This document shows, piece by piece, positions 1-6,462 of a stretch of DNA of 64,000 bases. Origin of the DNA: Bacilli bacterium. Lineage in GTDB: Bacteria; Bacillota; Bacilli; Paenibacillales; NBRC-103111. The stretch's first letter is position 1. The number at the start of each line of letters is the position of its first letter. The position numbers and the translations under genes are program-made. The notes beneath the pieces were generated by a model, which was not told where the DNA came from, did no database searches, and saw only the letters and a list, made by a program, of their open reading frames with translations. The DNA lies in assembly GCA_028287395.1 (NCBI GenBank), contig JAQBPR010000126.1, forward strand, positions 1 to 64,000. The letters are read 5' to 3'.

Positions 1-51
1 TAACTTAAATTCTTCCGTATATTGTTGAAATTGCTGCCCCTTTGTTGCCAT
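1..51 (-). CDS. IS3-family transposase OrfA-like protein, N-terminal fragment (cut by window edge)
   Basis: Only 17 codons are visible, encoding MATKGQQFQQYTEEFKL. A ribosome binding site GGAGGGG lies 9-10 bases before the ATG at 51. The text resembles the first residues of IS3-type OrfA proteins, which begin with a short polar stretch followed by Y(S/T)EEFK and a helix-turn-helix. That domain would lie outside the window. The identification rests on memory of the family and on the IS-like end just upstream. Confidence 0.5.
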   Translation of the reverse strand, partial: MATKGQQFQQYTEEFKL

Positions 52-136
52 AGAAAATATCCCCTCCAAGTTCACTCGTTCCCTCATACTAACATAAGGG
101 TTTTTCTTGAGTGTCTACTTAAAGGGGATAATACCA
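1..136 (-). mobile_element. End of an IS3-family-like insertion sequence, cut by the window edge
   Basis: The minus strand, read from 136 downwards, starts with TGGTATTATCCCC and continues into TTTAAGTAGACA. This is the kind of end seen in IS150-group IS3 elements, with a CCCC-rich tip followed by AAGTAGACA. About 85 bases further in, a transposase-like reading frame starts at 51. The outer limit at 136 is inferred from this pattern and from the fact that the flanking small gene loses its reading frame at exactly this point. The rest of the element lies outside the window, so neither the other end nor a target duplication can be checked. Confidence 0.5.
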
Positions 137-215
137 CTTCGCTGATTAGATTCTTGGCTTTTAATTCTTTTAAAACATGTAAACTCAACATATAATCCAC
201 ACTGTTTTTAATCAT
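137..215 (-). pseudogene. Small SHOCT-like protein gene interrupted by the IS end
   Basis: An ATG at 215 with a GGGAAAGAG ribosome binding site opens a frame that reads MIKNSVDYMLSLHVLKELKA then KNLISE, 26 residues in all. After that the frame runs into the IS end at about 136 and stops at 84 in unrelated sequence. Short proteins of this form (a helical stretch followed by a K-x-LIS-E turn) resemble SHOCT domains and are often found beside recombinase genes. That resemblance is from memory and moderate. Its remaining part should lie on the far side of the IS. Confidence 0.4.
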
Positions 216-281
216 TTTTACTCTTTCCCTTCTATATAAGATGCAAAAAAATAGACTTATCCGAAGATAAGCCATAAATGT

Positions 282-482
282 TTATATTACACTCTTTAAG
301 CCGATTGATTTATCCATATACATTAGATGATTGCTACGGTCATAACATCGTAATGTGATTGTATACGGACTGCCCAAACATTTAATTGTACAGCTTGTAT
401 CATCTACAATCGTAAACGCATATTTCGTTGTTGGCGTAGTTCCAGGTATGACTTCAAAATCGAATGGTCTGCTTCCTATAAT
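282..482 (-). pseudogene. Start-less 66-codon frame, remnant of an extracellular-type protein
   Basis: Between the stop of the solute-binding protein gene and the IS-interrupted gene, the minus strand keeps one frame open for 66 codons. It is preceded directly by a TGA and has no usable start codon in its first 50 codons. The protein text is compositionally normal and beta-strand-like, for example PFDFEVIPGTTPTTKYAFTI and later LGSPYTITLRCYDRS. It looks like the C-terminal part of a secreted or Ig-like protein whose front was lost. I do not recognise a family. Short frames also arise by chance, so this is only a probable remnant. Confidence 0.35.
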
Positions 483-513
483 TCATGATCCATTTTCTAT
501 TCATTTGATTCGC

Positions 514-1866
514 CTATTTAATTTTTTCCTCTTCCACTATCTTAGAACGCACTATTGCTTCATCCAATAATACCTGCCCTTTCATCTGAGCGTCCTGAAG
601 AGCTTCTTCAACCGACTTCTTTGATTGCATAACCTCTTGCAATTTATCATTCAGTAGGTTTGAGAAGTTAATATGGAAGCTCGTCGGTATTTTCCCAGAG
701 TAAGATAAATAGTTTTCATCAAAATTCAATTTGGCGTACGTATCCAAGGAATGTCCGTCCAATTCAGTTTGATATCCCATTCTGGATAGTAATTGGAGAG
801 AACTTTTAGATTTTAATTTGGCCATCTCATCACTGTTGATATATTGTATAAACTCCCATGCTGCATGAATATTAGCAGATTTAGAGTTAATCGCATATAT
901 ATCTACTGGATTTAATGAACTGGATAAATCTGGGCTGGCTGGATTAACCGGCTCGGTGACCATGGACCAGTTGAAGGAATTAACTTTTGCATAGTTATTG
1001 ACATCATTGATAAAAGAAAAATCGTCCACATACAACATCGCTGCTTTTCCATTAAGAAAATCATTCTTTGTCCAAGCCTCATAGGTTGCTTCATTGGATT
1101 TTAATTCCTTAATGACTTTCTTTTGGAATAGCTGTACTACAGTATTAGCAATTTGTCTCGATGGCTCCGTGTTTATTTGAACTTTCATATTCTGATCATC
1201 TATATAGGCTATTTTTTCAGTTCCTTGAACTTTATTCATCAATGAGACTGGATTAGCATTCCAAGGGAGAAAAGAAATCCCATACTCCCGGTTGTTATCA
1301 TCTCCACCTTTATTAGTAAACCGTTGGGCTAATTCGAATACTTCCCGCCAGCTCATGTTATCCTTAGGATATTCAATCTTGTACTTATCGAATAAATCAG
1401 TATTATAGAATAAAGCAGCTGAGGAATAATGAGGTGCAAGACCGTACAATTGTCCTGCCCCTTTAGCTTTGAGCAAGCTCAAAATTCCAGGATGAATCGA
1501 TTTCAAGCTGTATTTCGATTCCACAATCAATGAATCTAAATCATATAAGGCACCCTGTTTAGCCAGCATCTCGTATTGGTCTTGTCTCAATCGAAGCACA
1601 TCTGGCTTCTCCCGATCCAACCATTCTTGAAACTTAGCTTCCCTATTATCATTCTCTCCAGAAATCTGACTCATATCCACTTGCTCAACCTCGATATCAG
1701 GATACTTCAGTTGAAACAAATCTCCGTATTCCGTACGGTATGAATCTTCTCCGAAAGCCATCACCTTGATATTACCTTTTACAGGTATATGCTTAACCTG
1801 AGAGCATCCTGCTAACATTACTATAATTATCACACAGACCATAATCGTTTTGTATAGTCGATTCAC
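514..1866 (-). CDS. Extracellular solute-binding lipoprotein (family 1, sugar-type) in the cysteine-peptide operon
   Basis: A 450-residue protein with a GTG start at 1866 behind AAAGGAG. Residues 5-20 are a hydrophobic signal ending in the lipobox LAGC (Cys21), so it should be a membrane-anchored lipoprotein. The remainder has the length and layout of family 1 solute-binding proteins, including the central segment LYGLAPHYSSAALFYNTDLF and a C-terminal WEFIQYI region. Such proteins normally feed sugar importers. Here the gene lies 28 bases after an exporter-type ABC gene and is the last of five genes. No importer permeases are present, so the usual role does not fit the context. It could instead bind the exported peptide, give immunity or sense a ligand; this is inference. 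Confidence 0.8.
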   Translation of the reverse strand: MNRLYKTIMVCVIIIVMLAGCSQVKHIPVKGNIKVMAFGEDSYRTEYGDLFQLKYPDIEVEQVDMSQISGENDNREAKFQEWLDREKPDVLRLRQDQYEMLAKQGALYDLDSLIVESKYSLKSIHPGILSLLKAKGAGQLYGLAPHYSSAALFYNTDLFDKYKIEYPKDNMSWREVFELAQRFTNKGGDDNNREYGISFLPWNANPVSLMNKVQGTEKIAYIDDQNMKVQINTEPSRQIANTVVQLFQKKVIKELKSNEATYEAWTKNDFLNGKAAMLYVDDFSFINDVNNYAKVNSFNWSMVTEPVNPASPDLSSSLNPVDIYAINSKSANIHAAWEFIQYINSDEMAKLKSKSSLQLLSRMGYQTELDGHSLDTYAKLNFDENYLSYSGKIPTSFHINFSNLLNDKLQEVMQSKKSVEEALQDAQMKGQVLLDEAIVRSKIVEEEKIK

Positions 1867-1894
1867 AAACGTTCTCCTTTACTTAAAAAAATGA

Positions 1895-3718
1895 CTACTG
1901 ATACCACTCTGCCTGAATACTAAACATTCGAGCATATTCTCCATTTGATTGCATTAATTGATCATGATTGCCCTGTTCAATTAATTCGCCATTCTTTAGT
2001 ACTAGAATTCGATCCGCTGCTCTGCAAACGCCTAATCGATGCGATATAAAAAATGTTGTTTTCCCTTGGGTCAATTGGGCAATGGTTTCGAACAGCACAG
2101 CTTCAGTCATGGGATCAAGAGAGGCAGTCGGTTCGTCTAAGACAATTACTTCAGAATCACTGAAAAAAGCTCGACTAATTGCTATTTTCTGCCATTGGCC
2201 AAAAGACAACTCCTGTCCTCCCATGAATGAATATCCCAATGTAGTGTCATATCCTTGCGGCAATTGATTAATAAATTGATCTACTCCAGATATCGCGGCA
2301 GCAGATTGCAGCCGTGCATTATCATCCATATAGTCTATTTTGCCAAAACCGATATTTTCTCGCAAAGTAAGCTGATATTGTACAAAATCTTGAAAGATAG
2401 CGGTCACATGCTTTCTCATATCTTTCAGATCAATGTTCGATAAAGAAACGCCATTGTATTCAATTATACCTTCGGTTAATGGATATAGACCTAGCAAGCA
2501 TTTAACGAGCGTGCTTTTTCCAGAGCCATTCTCACCGACAATAGCTATTTTCTCACCAGCTTTGACTTCGAATGAAATATTGTTCAAAACTGTTCTCCCC
2601 GTGTTGGGATAGATGAACATAGCATTTCTGACAGTTATCTCGCTAAGTATGTTAGCTGGAAAGGGCAGTTTGTCTGATTCTTCTAATTCTTCTGATTCTT
2701 CTTCTGATTCAAGAAAGATGAACAAATCTCTTGTGTATAAGGCTTGTTCATAAATGTTTGCTAAGTAGGATGCCAGCACTTTCAGATTACCTTGGACGGT
2801 TGTTATAATTTGTACAAGAGCGATGAAATAGGATAAGCTTAATTTGCCGATTGCAGCAAGATTTAGCAGTAATCCGCTAACCAATGTAACAATAAGAAGC
2901 GTAAATCCATTAATCCCTAGCTTCAAAATTGACATTTTTCTATCCAAAGCCAGTTGTTCAATACCATTTTGTTTATAATATACCTTCCATTGATTAACAA
3001 TATAATGTGACAGACTGAAAATTCGGACTTCCTTTGCCCACTCCCGATTCGTTAACAAGCTGAAGAAATAATTCGCTCTTCGACTTGCAGGTGTTTGTCT
3101 AACAAATTGGGAAAATTGAAAGTGAGTCTCCCTTATGTTTATAAATAAAGAAGGAACAACCAATAGAAGCAAGCCCACAGCTAATGCCCAATGAAACCTC
3201 ATTAAAACAACGAAAAATCCAATCAATGTAAATGTTGACTGTATGATTTGTAAAAAAGATTGAAAAAAAAGTAATCCACGCATCTCAAAACCGGTTGATA
3301 CCCTCTGCAAGAGATCATAAAAGTCATGCTTCTCAAAGTTCAGTAAAGTAAGGCGTGAACTTTTGGTCGAGATTTCATTTCCAAAATGAAGAGTTGCATG
3401 AAGTCTAAGATTCTTGGATACATGCGTATTCAGCAGTTCTAGTATGATACCCATTAATAAAAGGCCAAATTGAAAAAGCAATATTCGATATCCAATGATT
3501 AACTCGGGTAATCCTCTAGATGCAATCAATTGTACAGCATTCATCAGTTTGAAGGTAACAAAAATTTGAACAACTGGAATGAACGATAATGAGATTTCAC
3601 ATACCGTCAGCAAGATGAAAGATAAAGGAGATAATCGAAACATGATTCCAATCATCTTAAACATCATCTGAAAGGTTAAGCTTATTTTTTGTAAAGTTTT
3701 TCGAACTGACTCTGTCAT
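1895..3718 (-). CDS. Exporter-type ABC transporter, fused membrane and ATPase domains
   Basis: A 607-residue half-transporter. The start is placed at 3718 because GAGGTAATAGG lies just before that ATG and the upstream gene ends at 3729. Residues 1 to about 330 contain about six membrane segments of type I exporter form. The ATPase domain follows, with Walker A GENGSGKST near residue 400, signature LSFGQ near 504 and Walker B VIVLDEP near 525. There is no N-terminal C39 peptidase domain, so it would not remove a double-glycine leader. It follows the thioredoxin-like gene by 10 bases and most likely exports the operon's 44-residue peptide, acting as a homodimer. Substrate assignment is inference from context. 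Confidence 0.88.
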   Translation of the reverse strand: MTESVRKTLQKISLTFQMMFKMIGIMFRLSPLSFILLTVCEISLSFIPVVQIFVTFKLMNAVQLIASRGLPELIIGYRILLFQFGLLLMGIILELLNTHVSKNLRLHATLHFGNEISTKSSRLTLLNFEKHDFYDLLQRVSTGFEMRGLLFFQSFLQIIQSTFTLIGFFVVLMRFHWALAVGLLLLVVPSLFINIRETHFQFSQFVRQTPASRRANYFFSLLTNREWAKEVRIFSLSHYIVNQWKVYYKQNGIEQLALDRKMSILKLGINGFTLLIVTLVSGLLLNLAAIGKLSLSYFIALVQIITTVQGNLKVLASYLANIYEQALYTRDLFIFLESEEESEELEESDKLPFPANILSEITVRNAMFIYPNTGRTVLNNISFEVKAGEKIAIVGENGSGKSTLVKCLLGLYPLTEGIIEYNGVSLSNIDLKDMRKHVTAIFQDFVQYQLTLRENIGFGKIDYMDDNARLQSAAAISGVDQFINQLPQGYDTTLGYSFMGGQELSFGQWQKIAISRAFFSDSEVIVLDEPTASLDPMTEAVLFETIAQLTQGKTTFFISHRLGVCRAADRILVLKNGELIEQGNHDQLMQSNGEYARMFSIQAEWYQ

Positions 3719-3728
3719 CCTATTACCT

Positions 3729-4289
3729 CTACATTGCTTTTGCAAGCTCTCTATTTTCGTTTTGTAAATGCTGTGTTAATAACTTCAACTGCTCGTTACC
3801 ATACACAGAGCCCTTTGCAACGATAATTCCCTCTCCGTTTAAAGCATAACCGAATGGAAACAATCTAGTTTGATACATGGGTATTTCCTCGGTACTAAAA
3901 GGGAGGACAGGAAGGTTCAAGTCATATTTACTAATAATTTCTAAAAAGGCTTTTTCGTTATCGGCAAACAGCTTGATGAATATTGGGATATGGGGATTTT
4001 CTAAGCTATACTGCATGAGAGGAGAGTACAAATCCTGACATGCTGAGCAACCAGCTAATGAAAATATTACTATACTACCATTGGGTGATATTAATGAAGG
4101 TACTTCACCTGTTGTAGCTCTTCTTGAGTTTTGTGGAAAGGCAATATTTTTTGACATACCTTCATCACTATTTAATAAACCAATAGGCTTACGGATATTA
4201 GCCCTATTAATAAGCATAATGAATCCAATCGCTAAATAAATTATTCCTATCCATAGAATGAAGTATGAAACAAAGAATATGTTTGACAC
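3729..4289 (-). CDS. Membrane-anchored thioredoxin-fold protein (MauD/TlpA-like)
   Basis: A 186-residue protein starting at GTG 4289, with GGAGG overlapping the 3' end of the preceding gene. Residues 7-27 form one membrane anchor. The extracellular part contains the active site CSAC at Cys81-Cys84, preceded by VIFSLAG as in TlpA and MauD. A cis-proline-type region follows near residues 125-135 (LNLPVLPF). MauD with MauE is needed to mature the disulfide-rich small subunit of methylamine dehydrogenase. Here the same pair stands beside a six-cysteine peptide and no dehydrogenase, so the likely job is to form or correct disulfides in that peptide outside the membrane. The partner assignment is inferred. 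Confidence 0.78.
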   Translation of the reverse strand: MSNIFFVSYFILWIGIIYLAIGFIMLINRANIRKPIGLLNSDEGMSKNIAFPQNSRRATTGEVPSLISPNGSIVIFSLAGCSACQDLYSPLMQYSLENPHIPIFIKLFADNEKAFLEIISKYDLNLPVLPFSTEEIPMYQTRLFPFGYALNGEGIIVAKGSVYGNEQLKLLTQHLQNENRELAKAM

Positions 4290-4294
4290 TTTAA

Positions 4295-4828
4295 TTACCT
4301 CCGTGGACTAGCGACATTGGATTGACGAAAAAACACGTTTATATAATAAACAAGCATATAAATGCCAAGTATGCCTATCCAAGACAAGATGGCGAAAGTG
4401 ATCTCCATGGCGGATAACTCCATTAAATTGCTAGATTGATTACCAACAAGCAAATACACATCTGCTAATAATATAAGCATGATGTGAGAAACGGTACTCC
4501 ACCCTAGATCTTGTGGAATTAAATGACCAAAACAATTGCATTTGACTTTCTGCTTTTGAATCATTGCCAGAAAAACGGCAATGGCAAAGCAACAAAGTAA
4601 ACCTAGCACCAGCCATTCTCCAACTAACCTCGTACCCTCCCACAATAACGCAAAGGCTGCAAACAGTTCAATGAGCGGGATAAACCTAGCACCAAATCGA
4701 CTAAGATTTTTGTGAACACCCAGTGTAAGGAGAGTACTGCGCATTGTTGCAGGAGAATATATCTTCAAAAATCCGGAAATAACGAAGATAATGACCATTC
4801 CCAGCAACAGAAATTCAGAAATATTCAT
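4295..4828 (-). CDS. MauE/DoxX-like redox-associated integral membrane protein
   Basis: A 177-residue protein with four to five membrane segments (about residues 5-22, 48-64, 70-90, 110-127, 140-165). A CNCFG motif at Cys97-Cys99 lies just after the third segment, as in MauE-family proteins, which carry a C-x-CFG site and are thought to pass electrons to or from a thioredoxin-like partner. The start at 4828 follows AGGGGG. Only five bases separate it from the MauD-like gene, whose ribosome binding site it contains, so the two are probably translated together. It would play the part that BdbB-type quinone-linked proteins play in other disulfide peptide systems. The pair MauE plus MauD is well founded; the substrate is inferred. 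Confidence 0.78.
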   Translation of the reverse strand: MNISEFLLLGMVIIFVISGFLKIYSPATMRSTLLTLGVHKNLSRFGARFIPLIELFAAFALLWEGTRLVGEWLVLGLLCCFAIAVFLAMIQKQKVKCNCFGHLIPQDLGWSTVSHIMLILLADVYLLVGNQSSNLMELSAMEITFAILSWIGILGIYMLVYYINVFFRQSNVASPRR

Positions 4829-4863
4829 GATTTACCCCCTAATAAATATGCTTTCAATTAAAT

Positions 4864-4890
4864 ATCAAGCCTCCCGAAAGGAGGCTTGAT
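4864..4890 (-). terminator. Hairpin after the peptide gene, probable partial terminator
   Basis: Perfect 11-bp arms ATCAAGCCTCC and GGAGGCTTGAT enclose a five-base loop. On the minus strand they are followed by ATTTAATT, a poor T-run. The hairpin sits between the peptide gene (ends 4909) and the MauE-like gene (starts 4828). Such leaky hairpins allow high expression of a small structural gene with lower read-through into maturation and export genes. That effect is inferred. Confidence 0.6.
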
Positions 4891-4908
4891 AAAAGACATT
4901 CATTTCAA

Positions 4909-5043
4909 TTAACAGCAGCCTAAAGGCCAGTTCGATATAGTTGACCCATTTGCACAATGATAAGTTCCTACTTTTCCAATTGGATTGCCGCCCGAACAAT
5001 TATTGTATACACAGCTTGTTGCAACTAGAGTACAATCTGTCAT
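4909..5043 (-). CDS. Six-cysteine 44-residue peptide, candidate secreted disulfide-bonded peptide or bacteriocin
   Basis: A 44-codon gene with a strong GGGGGGGG-type ribosome binding site 6 bases before ATG 5043 and its own promoter. Cysteines are at positions 4, 11, 16, 30, 43 and 44 (spacing C-x6-C-x4-C-x13-C-x12-CC). The middle contains SGGNPIGKVGTYH and the end is NWPLGCC. There is no signal peptide and no double-glycine leader that would leave the cysteines in the core, so it may be leaderless. It is the first gene of an operon with MauE-like and MauD-like redox proteins and an ABC exporter, the setting expected for a disulfide-stabilised exported peptide. I recognise no family. Bacteriocin is the leading guess; a signalling peptide or metal-binding peptide is possible. 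Confidence 0.72.
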   Translation of the reverse strand: MTDCTLVATSCVYNNCSGGNPIGKVGTYHCANGSTISNWPLGCC

Positions 5044-5084
5044 AATAATCCCCCCCCTTCTCCCTTAATGCCCTACAGTTCCTA

Positions 5085-5112
5085 ATTATAGGTTATTATT
5101 ACCATTTGTACA
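5085..5112 (-). promoter_or_regulatory. Promoter of the cysteine-peptide operon
   Basis: On the minus strand a perfect -10 TATAAT (5085-5090) lies 16 bases downstream of TGTACA (5107-5112), which matches four of six bases of the -35 consensus. Transcription would begin near 5078, about 35 bases before the start codon. No other promoter of this quality is seen before the following four genes. Confidence 0.55.
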
Positions 5113-5188
5113 TGTATATTTTATCTATTAATGTGTGCAGTATTACGCATTTGGGAATATTAGGAATATTATTAAATTTAAAATATAT

Positions 5189-5263
5189 CGAAGATAATGG
5201 CCATTTCCAGCAGCAGAAGTTCAGAAAAATTCATGATTTAACCCATAATAAATATGCTTTCAA
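5189..5263. repeat. 75-bp degenerate copy of the mauE-like gene's 5' end (original at 4783-4857)
   Basis: Positions 5189-5263 and 4783-4857 align without gaps over 75 bases with seven differences. They lie in the same orientation. The original covers the first 15 codons of the MauE-like gene, its ribosome binding site and some upstream sequence. The copy therefore is a broken piece of a second mauE-like gene. It suggests that this locus once held two tandem copies of the module, or that recombination between them removed the sequence in between. Confidence 0.85.
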
Positions 5264-5520
5264 ATCAAGGTGTTGTAAAGATTTTTGTAAAAGGAACTCA
5301 ATTGGGATCAGTGCCAGGTTTGTATTATAATAATGTTGGTATAAGTTCAACTGCCTATCAAAATCTGGATTATGTAACTGATTCTACTGGTTTGGTAATT
5401 GGAAAAATTCATTATCGTGCTTTTGATTTAAGCAGCGTGGGGACTGGAACTTTAACAACAAAAGCTACTAACTATTATTCACCTTATAACGTACTTTCAG
5501 ATTCAATTTCCATTCATTAA
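5264..5520 (+). pseudogene. C-terminal part of a secreted protein, possibly DUF4879/YolA-like, 5' truncated
   Basis: An open frame runs from the edge of the mauE-like repeat to TAA at 5520. Its only ATG (5254) lies inside the repeat and has no ribosome binding site. The protein text is rich in Tyr, Ser, Thr and Gly and ends with YYSPYNVLSDSISIH. That ending resembles, from memory, the C-terminus of DUF4879/YolA-type secreted proteins of Bacilli. A terminator follows directly, as expected for a true gene end. The front was probably replaced by the duplicated mauE fragment. Confidence 0.45.
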
Positions 5521-5532
5521 TATTCAAAAAAA

Positions 5533-5568
5533 CAAAAAAAGAGTCATACCTTATTGGCTCTTTTTTGT
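5533..5568 (+). terminator. Rho-independent terminator after the truncated secreted-protein frame
   Basis: AAAAAAGAGTCA pairs with TGGCTCTTTTTT across an eight-base loop, ending in a T-run on the plus strand. It directly follows the stop at 5520 and precedes the next plus-strand gene. Confidence 0.6.
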
Positions 5569-5659
5569 TTCCAATCATCCTTATTATGATTTTTCTTAAT
5601 TTTTCATAAGTTGATGCCGATATTATAGACTATGTAATTAAAAGTAGAAAGGGGATTTT

Positions 5660-6313
5660 ATGTTACCAATACAATCATCAATATCAGCTTATGCAAAAGT
5701 TGATCCATTGGGGAGACGAAATACACCAGATAATCTAAAGCATGCATTTCAAGAAATTTTAACTAAGCGAGAAAGTGCTCCAAATACTTCAGATAAACAG
5801 TTTCTACGTTCTTTAAATTCGGAAGAAATGGATACAATTAAAGCATACAATCATCAATCATCACGTTCAATTAACATCGATAATTTATCCGATGAGGGTG
5901 CACATAATCTCATAGCTGCTCCTGGAGATCTGAAAGATTTAAATAATGATGGTTTGGTTACTGTTGGAGAAGCAAATATGGAAGTATTCCCTCCTCCAGG
6001 ACAACCAGATGGTGTATATGTGGCATGGCTGGCATTATCACCAGAGGCTCAAAAAAACATTAGACATGAAGCGGATCTTAAGTGGACGTTAGCAAATATG
6101 GGAATGTGGGATAAAGACCTAGGAATCAATAAAAATTACAATAAAAATTATCAAACTATATTTAATCAACCCGGTGTATCATTTAGTGGTTTTGTTGATC
6201 AATTAATGACACAACGCATTCAGCAAAATAATATCGCTGCTAGTGATAACTTCCAGAATATTATGGATGATTTGACTCATTTCAAGAATGAGCTAATTAA
6301 ACACAAACTATAG
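5660..6313 (+). CDS. Protein of unknown function with one EF-hand-type calcium loop
   Basis: A 217-residue protein with a good start: GAAAGGGG lies just before ATG 5660. There is no signal peptide or membrane segment. Residues 93-104 (DLNNDGLVTVGE) match the canonical 12-residue EF-hand loop, with acidic or amide residues at positions 1, 3, 5 and Glu at 12, as also seen in dockerins. The rest is polar and mostly helical, with a Pro-rich turn FPPPGQP after the loop. Base composition is AT-rich like the neighbouring island genes. It has its own terminator. I do not recognise the family; calcium binding is the only function the sequence suggests. Confidence 0.72.
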   Translation: MLPIQSSISAYAKVDPLGRRNTPDNLKHAFQEILTKRESAPNTSDKQFLRSLNSEEMDTIKAYNHQSSRSINIDNLSDEGAHNLIAAPGDLKDLNNDGLVTVGEANMEVFPPPGQPDGVYVAWLALSPEAQKNIRHEADLKWTLANMGMWDKDLGINKNYNKNYQTIFNQPGVSFSGFVDQLMTQRIQQNNIAASDNFQNIMDDLTHFKNELIKHKL

Positions 6314-6323
6314 ACTAATTATC

Positions 6324-6354
6324 AAAAGTGGGAGGAATATTCCTGCTTTTTTTT
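6324..6354 (+). terminator. Terminator of the EF-hand-loop gene
   Basis: A hairpin with the palindromic core AGGAATATTCCT, extended by AAAAG/CTTTT pairs, is followed by a run of eight T on the plus strand. It starts about ten bases after the stop at 6313. Confidence 0.6.
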
Positions 6355-6372
6355 ACCCAAAATTATTTTTTT

Positions 6373-6450
6373 TCAATCCTCCCGATATATCCTTACCACG
6401 CACTCCACATGTGTCGTATGATGGAACATATCTACCGGTATGTCTAATCT
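6373..6450 (-). pseudogene. 3' stump of an rlmCD/rumA-type 23S rRNA methyltransferase gene
   Basis: Directly after the YuiH-type gene's stop, in the same frame, 25 codons read RLDIPVDMFHHTTHVECVVR and then IYRED, ending at TGA 6373. The text VDMFxxTxHVE(C/T)V is the hallmark C-terminus of RlmCD/RumA-type 23S rRNA uracil-5 methyltransferases. Nothing of the remaining gene of about 430 codons precedes it. The stump most likely marks where sequence was deleted or inserted next to the accessory island. Confidence 0.6.
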
Positions 6451-6462
6451 TATTTCATTATT

